Shown: piece by piece, positions 19,552 through 28,198 of the stretch
Numbering within the stretch: the stretch's first letter is position 1
How the letters are laid out: every line of letters begins with the position of its first letter
DNA from: Solimonas sp. SE-A11
GTDB lineage: Bacteria; Pseudomonadota; Gammaproteobacteria; Nevskiales; Nevskiaceae
Direction: 5' to 3'
Length of the DNA: 64,000 nucleotides
Assembly: GCF_030345715.1 (NCBI RefSeq)
Contig: NZ_JAUASX010000017.1
Location: 1-64,000, forward strand
The notes under the pieces: generated by a model
Told to the model about the DNA's origin: nothing
The model's database searches: none
Seen by the model: the letters and a program-made list of their open reading frames with translations, nothing else
Translations under genes and position numbers: made by a program

Positions 19552-22500
19552 TCAGGCGGGCAGGACCTGCAGCGGAACCTCGCCGCGGCGCAGACGCTCG
19601 ACGTGGAAGTCCGCGCCCAGAGCCAGGAAGGCCGCCTCCGCGGCGTCGTGGTGGCGGCGGCGTTCGCCGGCATCGCCGGCCCAGTGGGCCCGTGCCAGGT
19701 GCAGCCAGGGCTCCAGGCCCTGCGCTCCGGTGGCGCCGATCAGCTCGCGCAGCCGCGCCAGGGTCACCTCCGGCTCCACCTTATCGCGGAATTCCAGCGG
19801 CAGCCGCAACAGCGCCAGCAGGGCCTGTGACTCCCAGATGCGCGAGCCCGAGCGCCGCCCGGAGGCGATGCCCTCCCGCGCCAGGCGCAGGCCGTCCAGC
19901 GGACGCCCGGCGCCGATATAGGCCGTGGCCAGCACGGCGCAGTGCCCGGCCTCGAACTGGTGCGCGTAGGCCCCAGGACGCACCAGGTGCAGCATACGCT
20001 CCAGCGGCTCGATCGCCTCGCCGAAGCGCCGGTGCAGGCACAGGGCCAGGCCGGTGACGCGCGCGGCGATCTCCTCGAAGAAGGGGCTGCCGAACTGGCG
20101 GGAACGCAGCGTCGCCCGCTCCGCCCAGGCCAGCACCTCGCGGGTGTCGCCGGTCAGCATCGCCAGGTCCACGCGGTTGGCCTGGATCCAGCTCGCGGTG
20201 CGGTCGTCGGTCTCGGCGAAGGTCGCGGCGGCGGCCAGTTCGCACTCGGCCTCGCGGAACTGCCCCAGCCAACCCAGCATCAGTGCGCGGAAGGCGCGCG
20301 ACATGAAGTTGTCGCCGTCAATGGGCCGCGTGCGCCATTCCTCGCCGGCTTCGTCGAGCAGGGCGATGCCGTCGAGTGGACGCCCGGCGGCGGTATGGGT
20401 CAGCAGGATGCCGAGGCGGAAACGGTTGACCAGTTGCGCCTCGCCGGCATCCAGCGCCAGGCGCGCCGCGCCTCCCTGCAACTGCGCGGCGGACTCACAG
20501 TCGCCACGGTGCAGCTGCTCGGTGCCGTAGGACATCATGAGTTCGGCGATGGTGGCGACGTCGGCGCCCTCCTCCGCCATCAGCCGGGCCTCGTTGTAGG
20601 CGGTCTCGACCTCGGCCTCCGGCACGTTGGCGAACTGCGCCATGCGGATCAGGCCGGAGCGGGCCAGGATGCGCAGCTGGCGCAGCTCCTCGCCCCCCGA
20701 GGCCCGGTCCAGGTGGGCCTGCGCCAGCCGGAATTGCTCCAGACCCAGGCGCATGTCGCGCGGCGAGGCCCAGCGCGCCGCCTGCAGGTTCCAGCGCCCG
20801 GCCCGCAGCCAGTCGCCGGCGTGCTGCCAGTGGTGCGCGATACGCAGCGCCAGCTCGGTAGGCTCGTCCGCCTGCGGATGCTGGCCTTCCAATTCGGCGG
20901 CAAGGCGGCCATGGGCGGTGGCTCGGCGCGACTCCAGCTGTGCCTGGTAGGCCACCTCCTGCATCAGCGGATGGCAGAAGGCGTATTCCGAGACGTCACG
21001 CTGGTGCACGAAGCCGGCTTCCTCCAGCAGGCCCAGCTGCTCCTCGAACTGCGCGTCCTGGCGCTCGGCCAACGTGGCCAGCAGCGGCGCACGGAACTCC
21101 TGGCCGATCACGGCGGCCGACTGCAGCAGGGTCTTGGCCTCGTCCGGCAGGCGGTCGATGCGCGCGGCCAGCAGCGCATGCACGGTGTCGGGCACGGTCC
21201 AGTGGCGGATCTCGCGGGCCAGGCGATAGTCGCCGCGCTCCCCTTCCAACTCGCCGGACTCGGCCAACGACAGCACCGCTTCCTCGACGAAGAAGGGGTT
21301 GCCGCCGGCGCGCTCGCGCAGGGTCTGCGGCAGTGTCTGCACGCTGGGGTCGTCGCCCAGCAGGCTGCGCGCCAGGCGCTCGATCTGGGCGTCGTCCAGG
21401 GCGGTGACGCGCACCTGTTCATCAAGCCACGGAATCAGGTCCTCGCTGACATAGTCCGGCCGATAGTTCAGCAGCAGCAGGGTCCGGCCACTGCCGCGCA
21501 CCTGGGCACAGAGCTGGGCCACGAATTCCTCGCTGGCGGGGTCTAGGAAATGCAGGTCCTCCAGTAGCAGCACCTGCGGCTGCTCGCCCTCGTCGCAGGC
21601 CAGGTGCTGCGCCAGCAGGCCCATCAGCCGGCCGCGGACCTGCTCGGCTTGGTCCTGCGGCAGGGCGGCGCCACCGGCACCCAGGAAATCGAAAACCGCC
21701 GGCAGCAGCGGCGCCAGGCCGGGGTTCTGCAGCAGGAAGGTGCCGGCCACCAGGCGGCGCACTTCGTCAGGCCCCGACTCGCCGGTCAGGCCCAGGCGGC
21801 TGCGCGCCAGCATGCGGATCGGCTGCATCGGCACGGCGTTGCGGTAGGGCACACCGGTGGCACGGTGCACCGGCAGCCCGGCCGCTGCGCAGGCCCGCGC
21901 GAACTCGTGGCACAGCCGCGATTTGCCGATGCCGGCGTTGCCGATCACCGCCACCACCTGCCCATCACCGCCGCGCACGCGGTCCAGCGCCGACAGCAGC
22001 AGGCCCAGCTCGCGCTCGCGGCCGACGAAGGGCGAACCGGCACGCGCCAGGCTCAGGTCCAGGCGCGTGCGCCCGGCGTTCTGCCCCTCCAGCTCGTAGA
22101 CTTCCACCGCCTCCTCGACACCGGAGACCTGCATGGGCCCCAGTTCGCGCAGGCGGAAGTAGCCCTCCACCTGGCGTGCGGTGAGCCGCGTCAGGTAGAT
22201 GCGCCCCGGCTCGCAGATATGCTCCATGCGCGCCGCCAGGTTCACGGTGTGGCCCTGTGCGGTGTAGTCCATGCGCAGGTCGTCGCCGATGCGGCCGACG
22301 ATCACCTCGCCGGTGTTGATGCCGACGCGCATGGAAAGATTGAGGCCCTTGCCCAGGCGCAGTTCGTCGGCAAAACGCCGTACCTCGCGCTGCATCTCCA
22401 GCGCGGCAAAGCAGGCGCGGCTGGCATGGTCCTCGTGCGCCACCGGCGCCCCGAACAGGGCCATGATGCCGTCGCCGGTGTACTGGTTGACGGTGCCCTC

Positions 22501-22794
22501 GTAGCGGTGCACCGCCGCCGACAGGATCGAGAAGAAGCGATCCAGGATGGAATGCCACAGCTCCGGGCCGGCCTCCTGCGCCAGCCGCGTGGAGCCCTTC
22601 ACGTCGGCGAACAGCACGGTGACGCGCTTCCGCTCGCCCTGCAGGGCGCCGCGGTTGCGCAGCACCTGCTCGGCGAGGTGGCGCGGCGTGTAGCTGCGAG
22701 CCGGCGCCGGGACGGCGTCCAGGCGCTGGCCGCATTGGTTACAGAAGCGCGAGCCGTCCGGGTTGGGGCTACTGCAGGAAGGGCATGTGGGCAT
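19552..22794 (-). CDS. Class III adenylate/guanylate cyclase with zinc ribbon, AAA ATPase and helical-repeat domains
   Basis: 1080 residues. A zinc ribbon (Cys4, Cys7, Cys18, Cys21), a class III cyclase domain (about 55-225), an AAA/STAND ATPase (GRERELG, Walker A GNAGIGKS near 290, Walker B-like LLLEDLHFL) and ~500 residues of TPR-like helices. Metal-binding Asp residues are kept (FADVKGST and YTGDGIMALFG), as are the Asn/Arg of VNLAARM. The usual substrate-selecting Lys and Asp positions hold Gln (NQYTGD) and Thr (DYTAQG), so ATP versus GTP cannot be read from sequence. It is encoded 127 bases upstream of the LolA-like/RND pair, whose transporter binds cyclic nucleotides. Confidence 0.88.
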   Translation of the reverse strand: MPTCPSCSSPNPDGSRFCNQCGQRLDAVPAPARSYTPRHLAEQVLRNRGALQGERKRVTVLFADVKGSTRLAQEAGPELWHSILDRFFSILSAAVHRYEGTVNQYTGDGIMALFGAPVAHEDHASRACFAALEMQREVRRFADELRLGKGLNLSMRVGINTGEVIVGRIGDDLRMDYTAQGHTVNLAARMEHICEPGRIYLTRLTARQVEGYFRLRELGPMQVSGVEEAVEVYELEGQNAGRTRLDLSLARAGSPFVGRERELGLLLSALDRVRGGDGQVVAVIGNAGIGKSRLCHEFARACAAAGLPVHRATGVPYRNAVPMQPIRMLARSRLGLTGESGPDEVRRLVAGTFLLQNPGLAPLLPAVFDFLGAGGAALPQDQAEQVRGRLMGLLAQHLACDEGEQPQVLLLEDLHFLDPASEEFVAQLCAQVRGSGRTLLLLNYRPDYVSEDLIPWLDEQVRVTALDDAQIERLARSLLGDDPSVQTLPQTLRERAGGNPFFVEEAVLSLAESGELEGERGDYRLAREIRHWTVPDTVHALLAARIDRLPDEAKTLLQSAAVIGQEFRAPLLATLAERQDAQFEEQLGLLEEAGFVHQRDVSEYAFCHPLMQEVAYQAQLESRRATAHGRLAAELEGQHPQADEPTELALRIAHHWQHAGDWLRAGRWNLQAARWASPRDMRLGLEQFRLAQAHLDRASGGEELRQLRILARSGLIRMAQFANVPEAEVETAYNEARLMAEEGADVATIAELMMSYGTEQLHRGDCESAAQLQGGAARLALDAGEAQLVNRFRLGILLTHTAAGRPLDGIALLDEAGEEWRTRPIDGDNFMSRAFRALMLGWLGQFREAECELAAAATFAETDDRTASWIQANRVDLAMLTGDTREVLAWAERATLRSRQFGSPFFEEIAARVTGLALCLHRRFGEAIEPLERMLHLVRPGAYAHQFEAGHCAVLATAYIGAGRPLDGLRLAREGIASGRRSGSRIWESQALLALLRLPLEFRDKVEPEVTLARLRELIGATGAQGLEPWLHLARAHWAGDAGERRRHHDAAEAAFLALGADFHVERLRRGEVPLQVLPA

Positions 22795-22840
22795 GCCCCA
22801 TCATAAGCCTGGGCCTTGGTCCCGGATCAATTACCTACGG

Positions 22841-23032
22841 CTACCCCTTGCCGCCACTCTTGGGACCGAGGAAAAACCACAGGATGAAGCCCAGCAAGGG
22901 CAACACCAGGACCAGCACGATCCACAGGGCCTTCTTGCCCGAGTCCGCGCCGCTCTGGGCGATGTTGATGATGGCGTAGACCACTGCGATGAGCAGGAGG
23001 ATGCCAAAGATGCCGCTGTATCCGTAGTTCAT
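22841..23032 (-). CDS. Small membrane protein with PLDc_N domain
   Basis: 63 residues with two hydrophobic helices (GIFGILLLIAVVYAIINIA and ALWIVLVLVLPLLGFILWFF) and the C-terminal LGPKSGGK tail. This is the PLDc_N module, which occurs alone as a short membrane protein or at the N-terminus of cardiolipin synthases and other phospholipase D proteins. Role alone is unknown. AGGGAG precedes the ATG at 23032. It lies between the cyclase gene and the divergent selO gene. Confidence 0.85.
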   Translation of the reverse strand: MNYGYSGIFGILLLIAVVYAIINIAQSGADSGKKALWIVLVLVLPLLGFILWFFLGPKSGGKG

Positions 23033-23128
23033 TTGAAGCTCCCTTCCTTGGATTCTGGGCCACTATGGATCAGGCATTTTGAACGGCACATGAACGGCCC
23101 CGGCCGCCGTCGCGCTATCCTGCGCGCC

Positions 23129-24619
23129 ATGCCGAACCTGTCCCTGCACGACCTGCCGCTGGACCACGCCTATGCTGCCCTGGGCGACAGCTACCACGCC
23201 CGCGTCCACCCCGCCTCCCTGTCCGACGCCCGCCTGCTGCACTTCAATGCGGACGCGGCCGCCCTGATCGGCCTGCCACCGGCCGCGGCGCAAGACCCGC
23301 GTTTCCTGGATGTGATGGCGGGCAACGCGGAGCTGCCCGGCGGCGACTACCTGGCCAGCCTCTATGCCGGTCACCAATTCGGCCAGTGGGTACCGCAGCT
23401 CGGTGACGGCCGCGCGATGCTGGTCGCCGCCGTCGGCAGTCCCGGGGGCGGCAGCTGGGAGCTACAGCTAAAGGGGGCCGGCCAGACACCGTTCTCGCGC
23501 TTCGCCGACGGGCGCGCGGTGCTGCGCTCCAGCATCCGCGAGTATCTGTGCAGCGAGGCGATGCACCATCTGGGTATTCCCACCACCCGCGCGTTGAGCC
23601 TGGTGGGCAGCGCCGAGCCGGTGCGTCGCGAGACCCTCGAGACCGCCGCGGTGGTCTGCCGCATGGCGCCGAGCTTCGTTCGCTTCGGCCACTTCGAGGT
23701 GTTCTACTACCGCAACCAGCACGATCAGCTGCGGCCGCTGGCGGACCACGTCATCCAGCGGCATTTCCCCCAGCTGTGGGACCGGCCGGATCGCTATCGC
23801 GCCTGGCTGACCGAGGTCTGCGAGCGCACGGCCCGCCTGATGGCGGGCTGGCAGACCGTGGGCTTCTGCCATGGCGTGATGAACACCGACAACATGTCGA
23901 TCCTGGGGCTGACGCTGGACTACGGCCCCTATGGCTTCATGGACGGCTTCGAGTCCGGCCACATCTGCAACCATTCCGACGAGGGCGGCCGCTACGCCTA
24001 CGACCAGCAGCCGCGCATCGGCCACTGGAACGTCTCGCGGCTGGTGCAGGCGACGCTGCCGCTGCTGCACGAAGACCCGGAGGCGGCGGTTGAGATCGGC
24101 ACCGCGATACTGGAAGCCTACGGCCTGGCCTATGGCCAGGACGTGGTGCAGCGCTGGCGCGCCAAGATCGGCCTGCGCGAACACCGCGACGGCGACGAGC
24201 AGCTGATCAACCGCTTCCTGACCCTGCTGCACCAGGGCCGCAGCGACTTCACCCGCAGCTTCCGCCACCTGTCGCGCATCCGTGCGGCCGATACCGGGCC
24301 GGCCACCGGCGTGCGTGAGGAAATCCTGGCGCAGGAGGCTTTCGACGCCTGGGTGGAGGACTACCGTGCGCGCCTGCGGGCGGAAGGCTCCGACGATGCC
24401 GCGCGCGCAGCCGCCATGAATGCCGTGAACCCGAAGTACGTGCTGCGCAACCACCTGGCGCAGCACTGCATCGAGCGCGCCGAGGCCGGGGACAGCAGCG
24501 AGATCGGCCGGCTGATGGACCTGCTGGCCCGGCCCTTCGACGAGCAGCCGGAGTCCGAGGCCTATGCCGCGGAGCCGCCACCGGAGGCGCGGCACATCAG
24601 CGTCAGCTGCTCGTCTTAG
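23129..24619 (+). CDS. selO: Protein adenylyltransferase SelO (YdiU family)
   Basis: 496 residues from ATG 23129. SelO is a pseudokinase-fold enzyme that transfers AMP from ATP to Ser/Thr/Tyr of proteins, linked to redox homeostasis. Family signatures are clear: YAGHQFGQWVPQLGDGRA, ELQLKGAGQTPFSRFADGRAVLRSSIREYLCSEAM, HGVMNTDNMSILGLTLDYGPYGFMD (catalytic/metal loop), NPKYVLRNHLAQ, and the C-terminal ISVSCSS with the Cys that is a selenocysteine in some eukaryotic homologues and is part of a redox switch. Length is normal. An in-frame upstream Met (about 23090) is less likely. Confidence 0.95.
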   Translation: MPNLSLHDLPLDHAYAALGDSYHARVHPASLSDARLLHFNADAAALIGLPPAAAQDPRFLDVMAGNAELPGGDYLASLYAGHQFGQWVPQLGDGRAMLVAAVGSPGGGSWELQLKGAGQTPFSRFADGRAVLRSSIREYLCSEAMHHLGIPTTRALSLVGSAEPVRRETLETAAVVCRMAPSFVRFGHFEVFYYRNQHDQLRPLADHVIQRHFPQLWDRPDRYRAWLTEVCERTARLMAGWQTVGFCHGVMNTDNMSILGLTLDYGPYGFMDGFESGHICNHSDEGGRYAYDQQPRIGHWNVSRLVQATLPLLHEDPEAAVEIGTAILEAYGLAYGQDVVQRWRAKIGLREHRDGDEQLINRFLTLLHQGRSDFTRSFRHLSRIRAADTGPATGVREEILAQEAFDAWVEDYRARLRAEGSDDAARAAAMNAVNPKYVLRNHLAQHCIERAEAGDSSEIGRLMDLLARPFDEQPESEAYAAEPPPEARHISVSCSS

Positions 24620-24703
24620 GGTCCCGCTCCCACGATCGGATGAGGCGGCGTTCACCACCTTGACCGATGCTGCCCCTCGCCAGAAGAACCCGGGGGAGAG
24701 CCC

Positions 24704-25720
24704 ATGACCATCCGCATCGCTACGCTGGCCGCGCTCGCGGCCGCCGCCCTACTGTCCGCCTGCAGCGGTGGCTCCGCCTCGGGCGAGGCCGGCATCGCCG
24801 AGCCGCCGCTGGAGACCGACGTCGCCAAGCTCGACGCGGCGCTGGACTGCACCGAATTCACCCACCCGGACAAGCCGCCGGTGCTGCTGGTGCACGGCAC
24901 CTTCACCGCCGGCTTCGAGCAGTACGAGTGGACCTACAAGCCGCTGCTGGTGGAACGCGGCTACGACGTCTGCACCGTCACCTACCCCGACCGGGGCCTG
25001 GGCGACATGCAGGTCTCGGCGGAGTACGTGGTCCATGCGCTGCGGCGCATGCATGCCGAGAGCGGCCGCAAGGTCGCGGTGATCGGTCACAGCCAGGGCG
25101 TGGCGGTGCCGCGCTGGGCGATCAAGTGGTGGCCCTCGGCCCGCGACGCGGTGGACGACTTCGTGATGCAGGCCGGCCCCAACTACGGCATCAGCATCGC
25201 CGCCCTGGGCTCGCTGCCGCTGCTGCCGGCGCTGGTCGGCCTGCCGGAGGTGTTCTACCAGTTCGGCGGCGACTCGGCCTTCATGCAGGCCACCAATCGT
25301 GGCGACCAGACGCCGGGCGACATCTCCTACACGGCGATGTACACGCAGTTCGACGAACTGGTGCGGCCGGTCGAGACCGCCATGATCGAGCCCGGCCAGA
25401 ACAACCCGAACGTCACCAATATCCTGATCCAGGATATCTGCCCGGGTCGCATCGTCGAGCACGCCACCATCGGCCTGGTCGATCGCGTGGCCTTCGAGCT
25501 TGCCCTGGATGCGATCCAGCATCCGGGGCCTGCGAACGTGGAGCGCGCCGGCGGCGCAGCGCTGTGCGGCCTGCTGCCGGTGGTGCCGAATCTGGTCATC
25601 GCGCCCTTGCCCCAGTTGCTCGGAGGCCTGTTCACCATCCTGCTGAAGGAGCCGGGCAACGGCCTGCCGGCGCTGCACCTCGCCCGCCAGGAGCCTGAGC
25701 TGAAACCCTACGCCCGGTAG
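24704..25720 (+). CDS. Secreted lipoprotein lipase, Candida antarctica lipase B-like alpha/beta hydrolase
   Basis: 338 residues, signal peptide with lipobox LLSAC (Cys20), so probably anchored to the envelope. The hydrolase domain shows VLLVHGTFT (oxyanion region), nucleophile Ser130 in GHSQG, Asp217 in the YTQFDELVRP motif, and His253 in VEHATIGL. Spacing and the motifs MQVSAEYVV and FDEL parallel fungal CALB (TQVNTEYMV; TDEIV), so triglyceride or ester hydrolysis is expected. It is preceded by a GGGGGAG ribosome site. It stands in a run of unlinked plus-strand genes. Confidence 0.85.
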   Translation: MTIRIATLAALAAAALLSACSGGSASGEAGIAEPPLETDVAKLDAALDCTEFTHPDKPPVLLVHGTFTAGFEQYEWTYKPLLVERGYDVCTVTYPDRGLGDMQVSAEYVVHALRRMHAESGRKVAVIGHSQGVAVPRWAIKWWPSARDAVDDFVMQAGPNYGISIAALGSLPLLPALVGLPEVFYQFGGDSAFMQATNRGDQTPGDISYTAMYTQFDELVRPVETAMIEPGQNNPNVTNILIQDICPGRIVEHATIGLVDRVAFELALDAIQHPGPANVERAGGAALCGLLPVVPNLVIAPLPQLLGGLFTILLKEPGNGLPALHLARQEPELKPYAR

Positions 25721-25795
25721 GAACACCGAAAGTGGATCGGCGTTCAGGCCCCTCCGCCCCGGATGCCGTACAGTGGCGCGGTACGGAAACCATCC

Positions 25796-26815
25796 ATGCC
25801 CGCCGAATCCACCAAGGCCATCCTGCTGCTGGCGCAACCCGATGCGTCCGGCCTGGATGCTTTGCGCGCGGCGCTACAGGAGCGCTACACGCTGCTGTTC
25901 GCCACCACGGGCGAAGCGGTGCTGGCCTTTGCCTATGACGACCTGGCGCCCGACCTGATCCTGCTGCCGGCAACGCTGCCGGACATGACCGGCCTGGAAG
26001 CCTGCACCCGCCTTAAGGCCGACACGCGCGCCCGGCACATCCCGGTGATCTTTGTCGCTCAGGGCCAGGAGATCGACGACGAGGCCTGCCTGGCTGCGGG
26101 CAGCGCGGACTGCCTGCCGGGGTCGCTGCGCCCCGCCCTGCTGCGCGCGCGAGTGGCGGCGCAGTTGGCACTGGCCGACCAGGAGCATCACATGGGCGAC
26201 CTGGTGCGCAAGCGCACGCAGGACCTGGAGGACAGCCGCCTGCAGCTGATCCGGCGCCTGGGCCGTGCCGCCGAGTGGCACATCAACCCCGAGGGCGAAA
26301 CGGCCGACCATGCCGGTTCCCTGACCCTGCTGCTGGCACGCGCCGCGGGCCTGGACGAGGAGGCCGCCGGCAATCTCGCGCTGGCGGCGCTGCTGCGCGA
26401 CGTCGGCAAGATCGGCGTACCCGACAGCATCCTCTACAAGACCGAGGCGCTGACGCTGGACGACTGGGAGCTGATGCGCTGCCACCCGCTGATCGGCGCC
26501 CAGATCATCGGCCGCCACCCGCACCCGCTGATGGCGACGGCACGCCTGGTGGCGCTGACCCACCACGAGCACTGGGACGGCCTGGGCTACCCGCAGGGCC
26601 TGGCCGGCGAGGCGATTCCGCTGGAAGGCCGCATCGTCGCCATCGCCGACACCTTCTGCGCGATCGTCTCCACGCGCAGCTACCGCCCCGCACGCTCGCC
26701 GGCGCAGGCGGTGGCGCTGATCCAGGAGCGCGCCGGCAGTTATTACGATCCAGGCCTGACTCAGCACCTGGGCGCCCTGCTGCCGGAGATCGAGGCGCTG
26801 CTGGCCCGGGGCTGA
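25796..26815 (+). CDS. Degenerate response-regulator/HD-GYP protein
   Basis: 339 residues: a receiver-like domain (1-125), a short helix, and an HD-GYP domain (about 165-339) of the c-di-GMP phosphodiesterase type. Key residues are changed. The phospho-acceptor position is Pro58 (PDLILLPATLPDMTG, normally LLD). The HD pair is Arg201-Asp202 (LLRDVGKIGVPD), and the Asp in the ADxFDA motif is Cys288 (ADTFCA). HHE (256-258), DGLGYP (261-266) and GLAGEAIPL remain. Likely an inactive sensor/binding protein rather than an enzyme. An ATG at 25763 is an alternative start. Confidence 0.85.
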   Translation: MPAESTKAILLLAQPDASGLDALRAALQERYTLLFATTGEAVLAFAYDDLAPDLILLPATLPDMTGLEACTRLKADTRARHIPVIFVAQGQEIDDEACLAAGSADCLPGSLRPALLRARVAAQLALADQEHHMGDLVRKRTQDLEDSRLQLIRRLGRAAEWHINPEGETADHAGSLTLLLARAAGLDEEAAGNLALAALLRDVGKIGVPDSILYKTEALTLDDWELMRCHPLIGAQIIGRHPHPLMATARLVALTHHEHWDGLGYPQGLAGEAIPLEGRIVAIADTFCAIVSTRSYRPARSPAQAVALIQERAGSYYDPGLTQHLGALLPEIEALLARG

Positions 26816-26890
26816 TACCCCAAACGGCGGATGCAGGCCTCGCCGGCCCTGCCGGACACTGCGGGCACGCCCCGAACCGCCGGTTGCATC

Positions 26891-28132
26891 ATGAGCGACA
26901 CCCCCCATCCCACCCCGCACCCCATCGTCATCGTCGGTGCCGGCCAGGCCGGCGCCGAGACTGCCGTCGAGTTGCGCAAGATCGGCTACCAGGGCCGCGT
27001 CGTGATCGTCGGCGAAGAGACCCACCTGCCCTACAAGCGCCCGCCGCTGTCCAAGGCCTACCTGGCCGGCAGCGTGACCGCGGAAAGCCTCTACGTGATG
27101 CAGCAGGCCAACCTCGAGAAGGCCGGCATCGAGGTCCTGACCGGCCGCCGCGCCGAAAGCCTCGACCGCGCCGGCAAGACGCTGGCACTGTCGGACGGCA
27201 GCCGCCTGCCCTATTCCAAGCTGTGCCTGGCCACCGGTGGCCGCGCCCGCCTGCTGACACTGCCGGGCGCCGACAAGCCCAACGTCTACCCGCTGCGTTC
27301 CATCGCCGATGTCGAGGCGATCCGCGCGCACTGCCAGCCGGGCAAGCATGCCGTGATCGTCGGCGGGGGCTTCATCGGCTTGGAAGTGGCGGCGGTGGCG
27401 GTCAAGCTCGGGCTCAAGGTCACGGTGCTGGAGAGCCTGCCACGCGTGCTGGCGCGCGTGACGGTGCCGGAGCTGTCGGAGTTCTACGAGAAGGCGCACC
27501 GCGATGCCGGCGTGGACCTGCGCACCGGCGTGCAGATCACCGCCCTGGAGGGCGATGATCGCGTGACCCAGGTACGGCTGGGCGACGGCTCGCGCATCCA
27601 AGCGGACTTCGTGGTGGCAGGCATCGGCCTGATCGCCAACGTCGAGCTGGCACAGGCCGCGGGCCTGGCGGTGGACAACGGCATCGTAGTGGACGAATTC
27701 ACGCAGACCTCGGACCCGGACATCGTCGCGGCCGGCGACTGCACCAATCACCCTAACCTCCATTATGGCCGCCGCCTGCGGCTGGAGTCGGTGCAGAACG
27801 CGATGGAACAGGGCCGCGCCGCCGCGCATGCCCTGGCCGGGCAACCCAGGCGCTACGACATGGTGCCCTGGTTCTGGTCCGATCAATACGATCTCAAGCT
27901 GCAGATGGTGGGCCTGTCCGCCGGCTTCGACCGCTTCGTGCTGCGCGGCGATCCGGCCACGCGCTCCTTCGCCGCGTTCTACCTGGGCGACGGCCAGCTG
28001 ATCGCCGCCGACACGGTAAGCCGCCCGCAGGATTTCATGTTCGCCAAGAAGCTGGTGGCCCTGCGCGCACGGATCGACCCGGCCTTGCTCGCCGACGAAT
28101 CCGTCTCGCTGAAGTCGCTGCTGCCCGCATAG
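26891..28132 (+). CDS. FAD-dependent ferredoxin/rubredoxin reductase-type oxidoreductase
   Basis: 413 residues. Two Rossmann motifs are visible: IVIVGAGQAGAETA (FAD, about 12-25) and HAVIVGGGFIGLEVA (NAD(P)H, about 152-167), plus the FAD site DIVAAGDCTNHP. The C-terminal domain (WFWSDQYDLKLQMVGL) is characteristic of putidaredoxin-reductase-like enzymes that pass electrons from NAD(P)H to a ferredoxin serving cytochrome P450s or ring oxygenases. No ferredoxin gene is adjacent; a P450 is encoded near the window's right end, but linkage is only suggestive. Confidence 0.9.
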   Translation: MSDTPHPTPHPIVIVGAGQAGAETAVELRKIGYQGRVVIVGEETHLPYKRPPLSKAYLAGSVTAESLYVMQQANLEKAGIEVLTGRRAESLDRAGKTLALSDGSRLPYSKLCLATGGRARLLTLPGADKPNVYPLRSIADVEAIRAHCQPGKHAVIVGGGFIGLEVAAVAVKLGLKVTVLESLPRVLARVTVPELSEFYEKAHRDAGVDLRTGVQITALEGDDRVTQVRLGDGSRIQADFVVAGIGLIANVELAQAAGLAVDNGIVVDEFTQTSDPDIVAAGDCTNHPNLHYGRRLRLESVQNAMEQGRAAAHALAGQPRRYDMVPWFWSDQYDLKLQMVGLSAGFDRFVLRGDPATRSFAAFYLGDGQLIAADTVSRPQDFMFAKKLVALRARIDPALLADESVSLKSLLPA

Positions 28133-28198
28133 GTTGCAACCGAGACCGCTGGCCTTGGGGGCCGGCGGCGAGAGCCAAGGCCAAGGGGGGCCTGCCTC

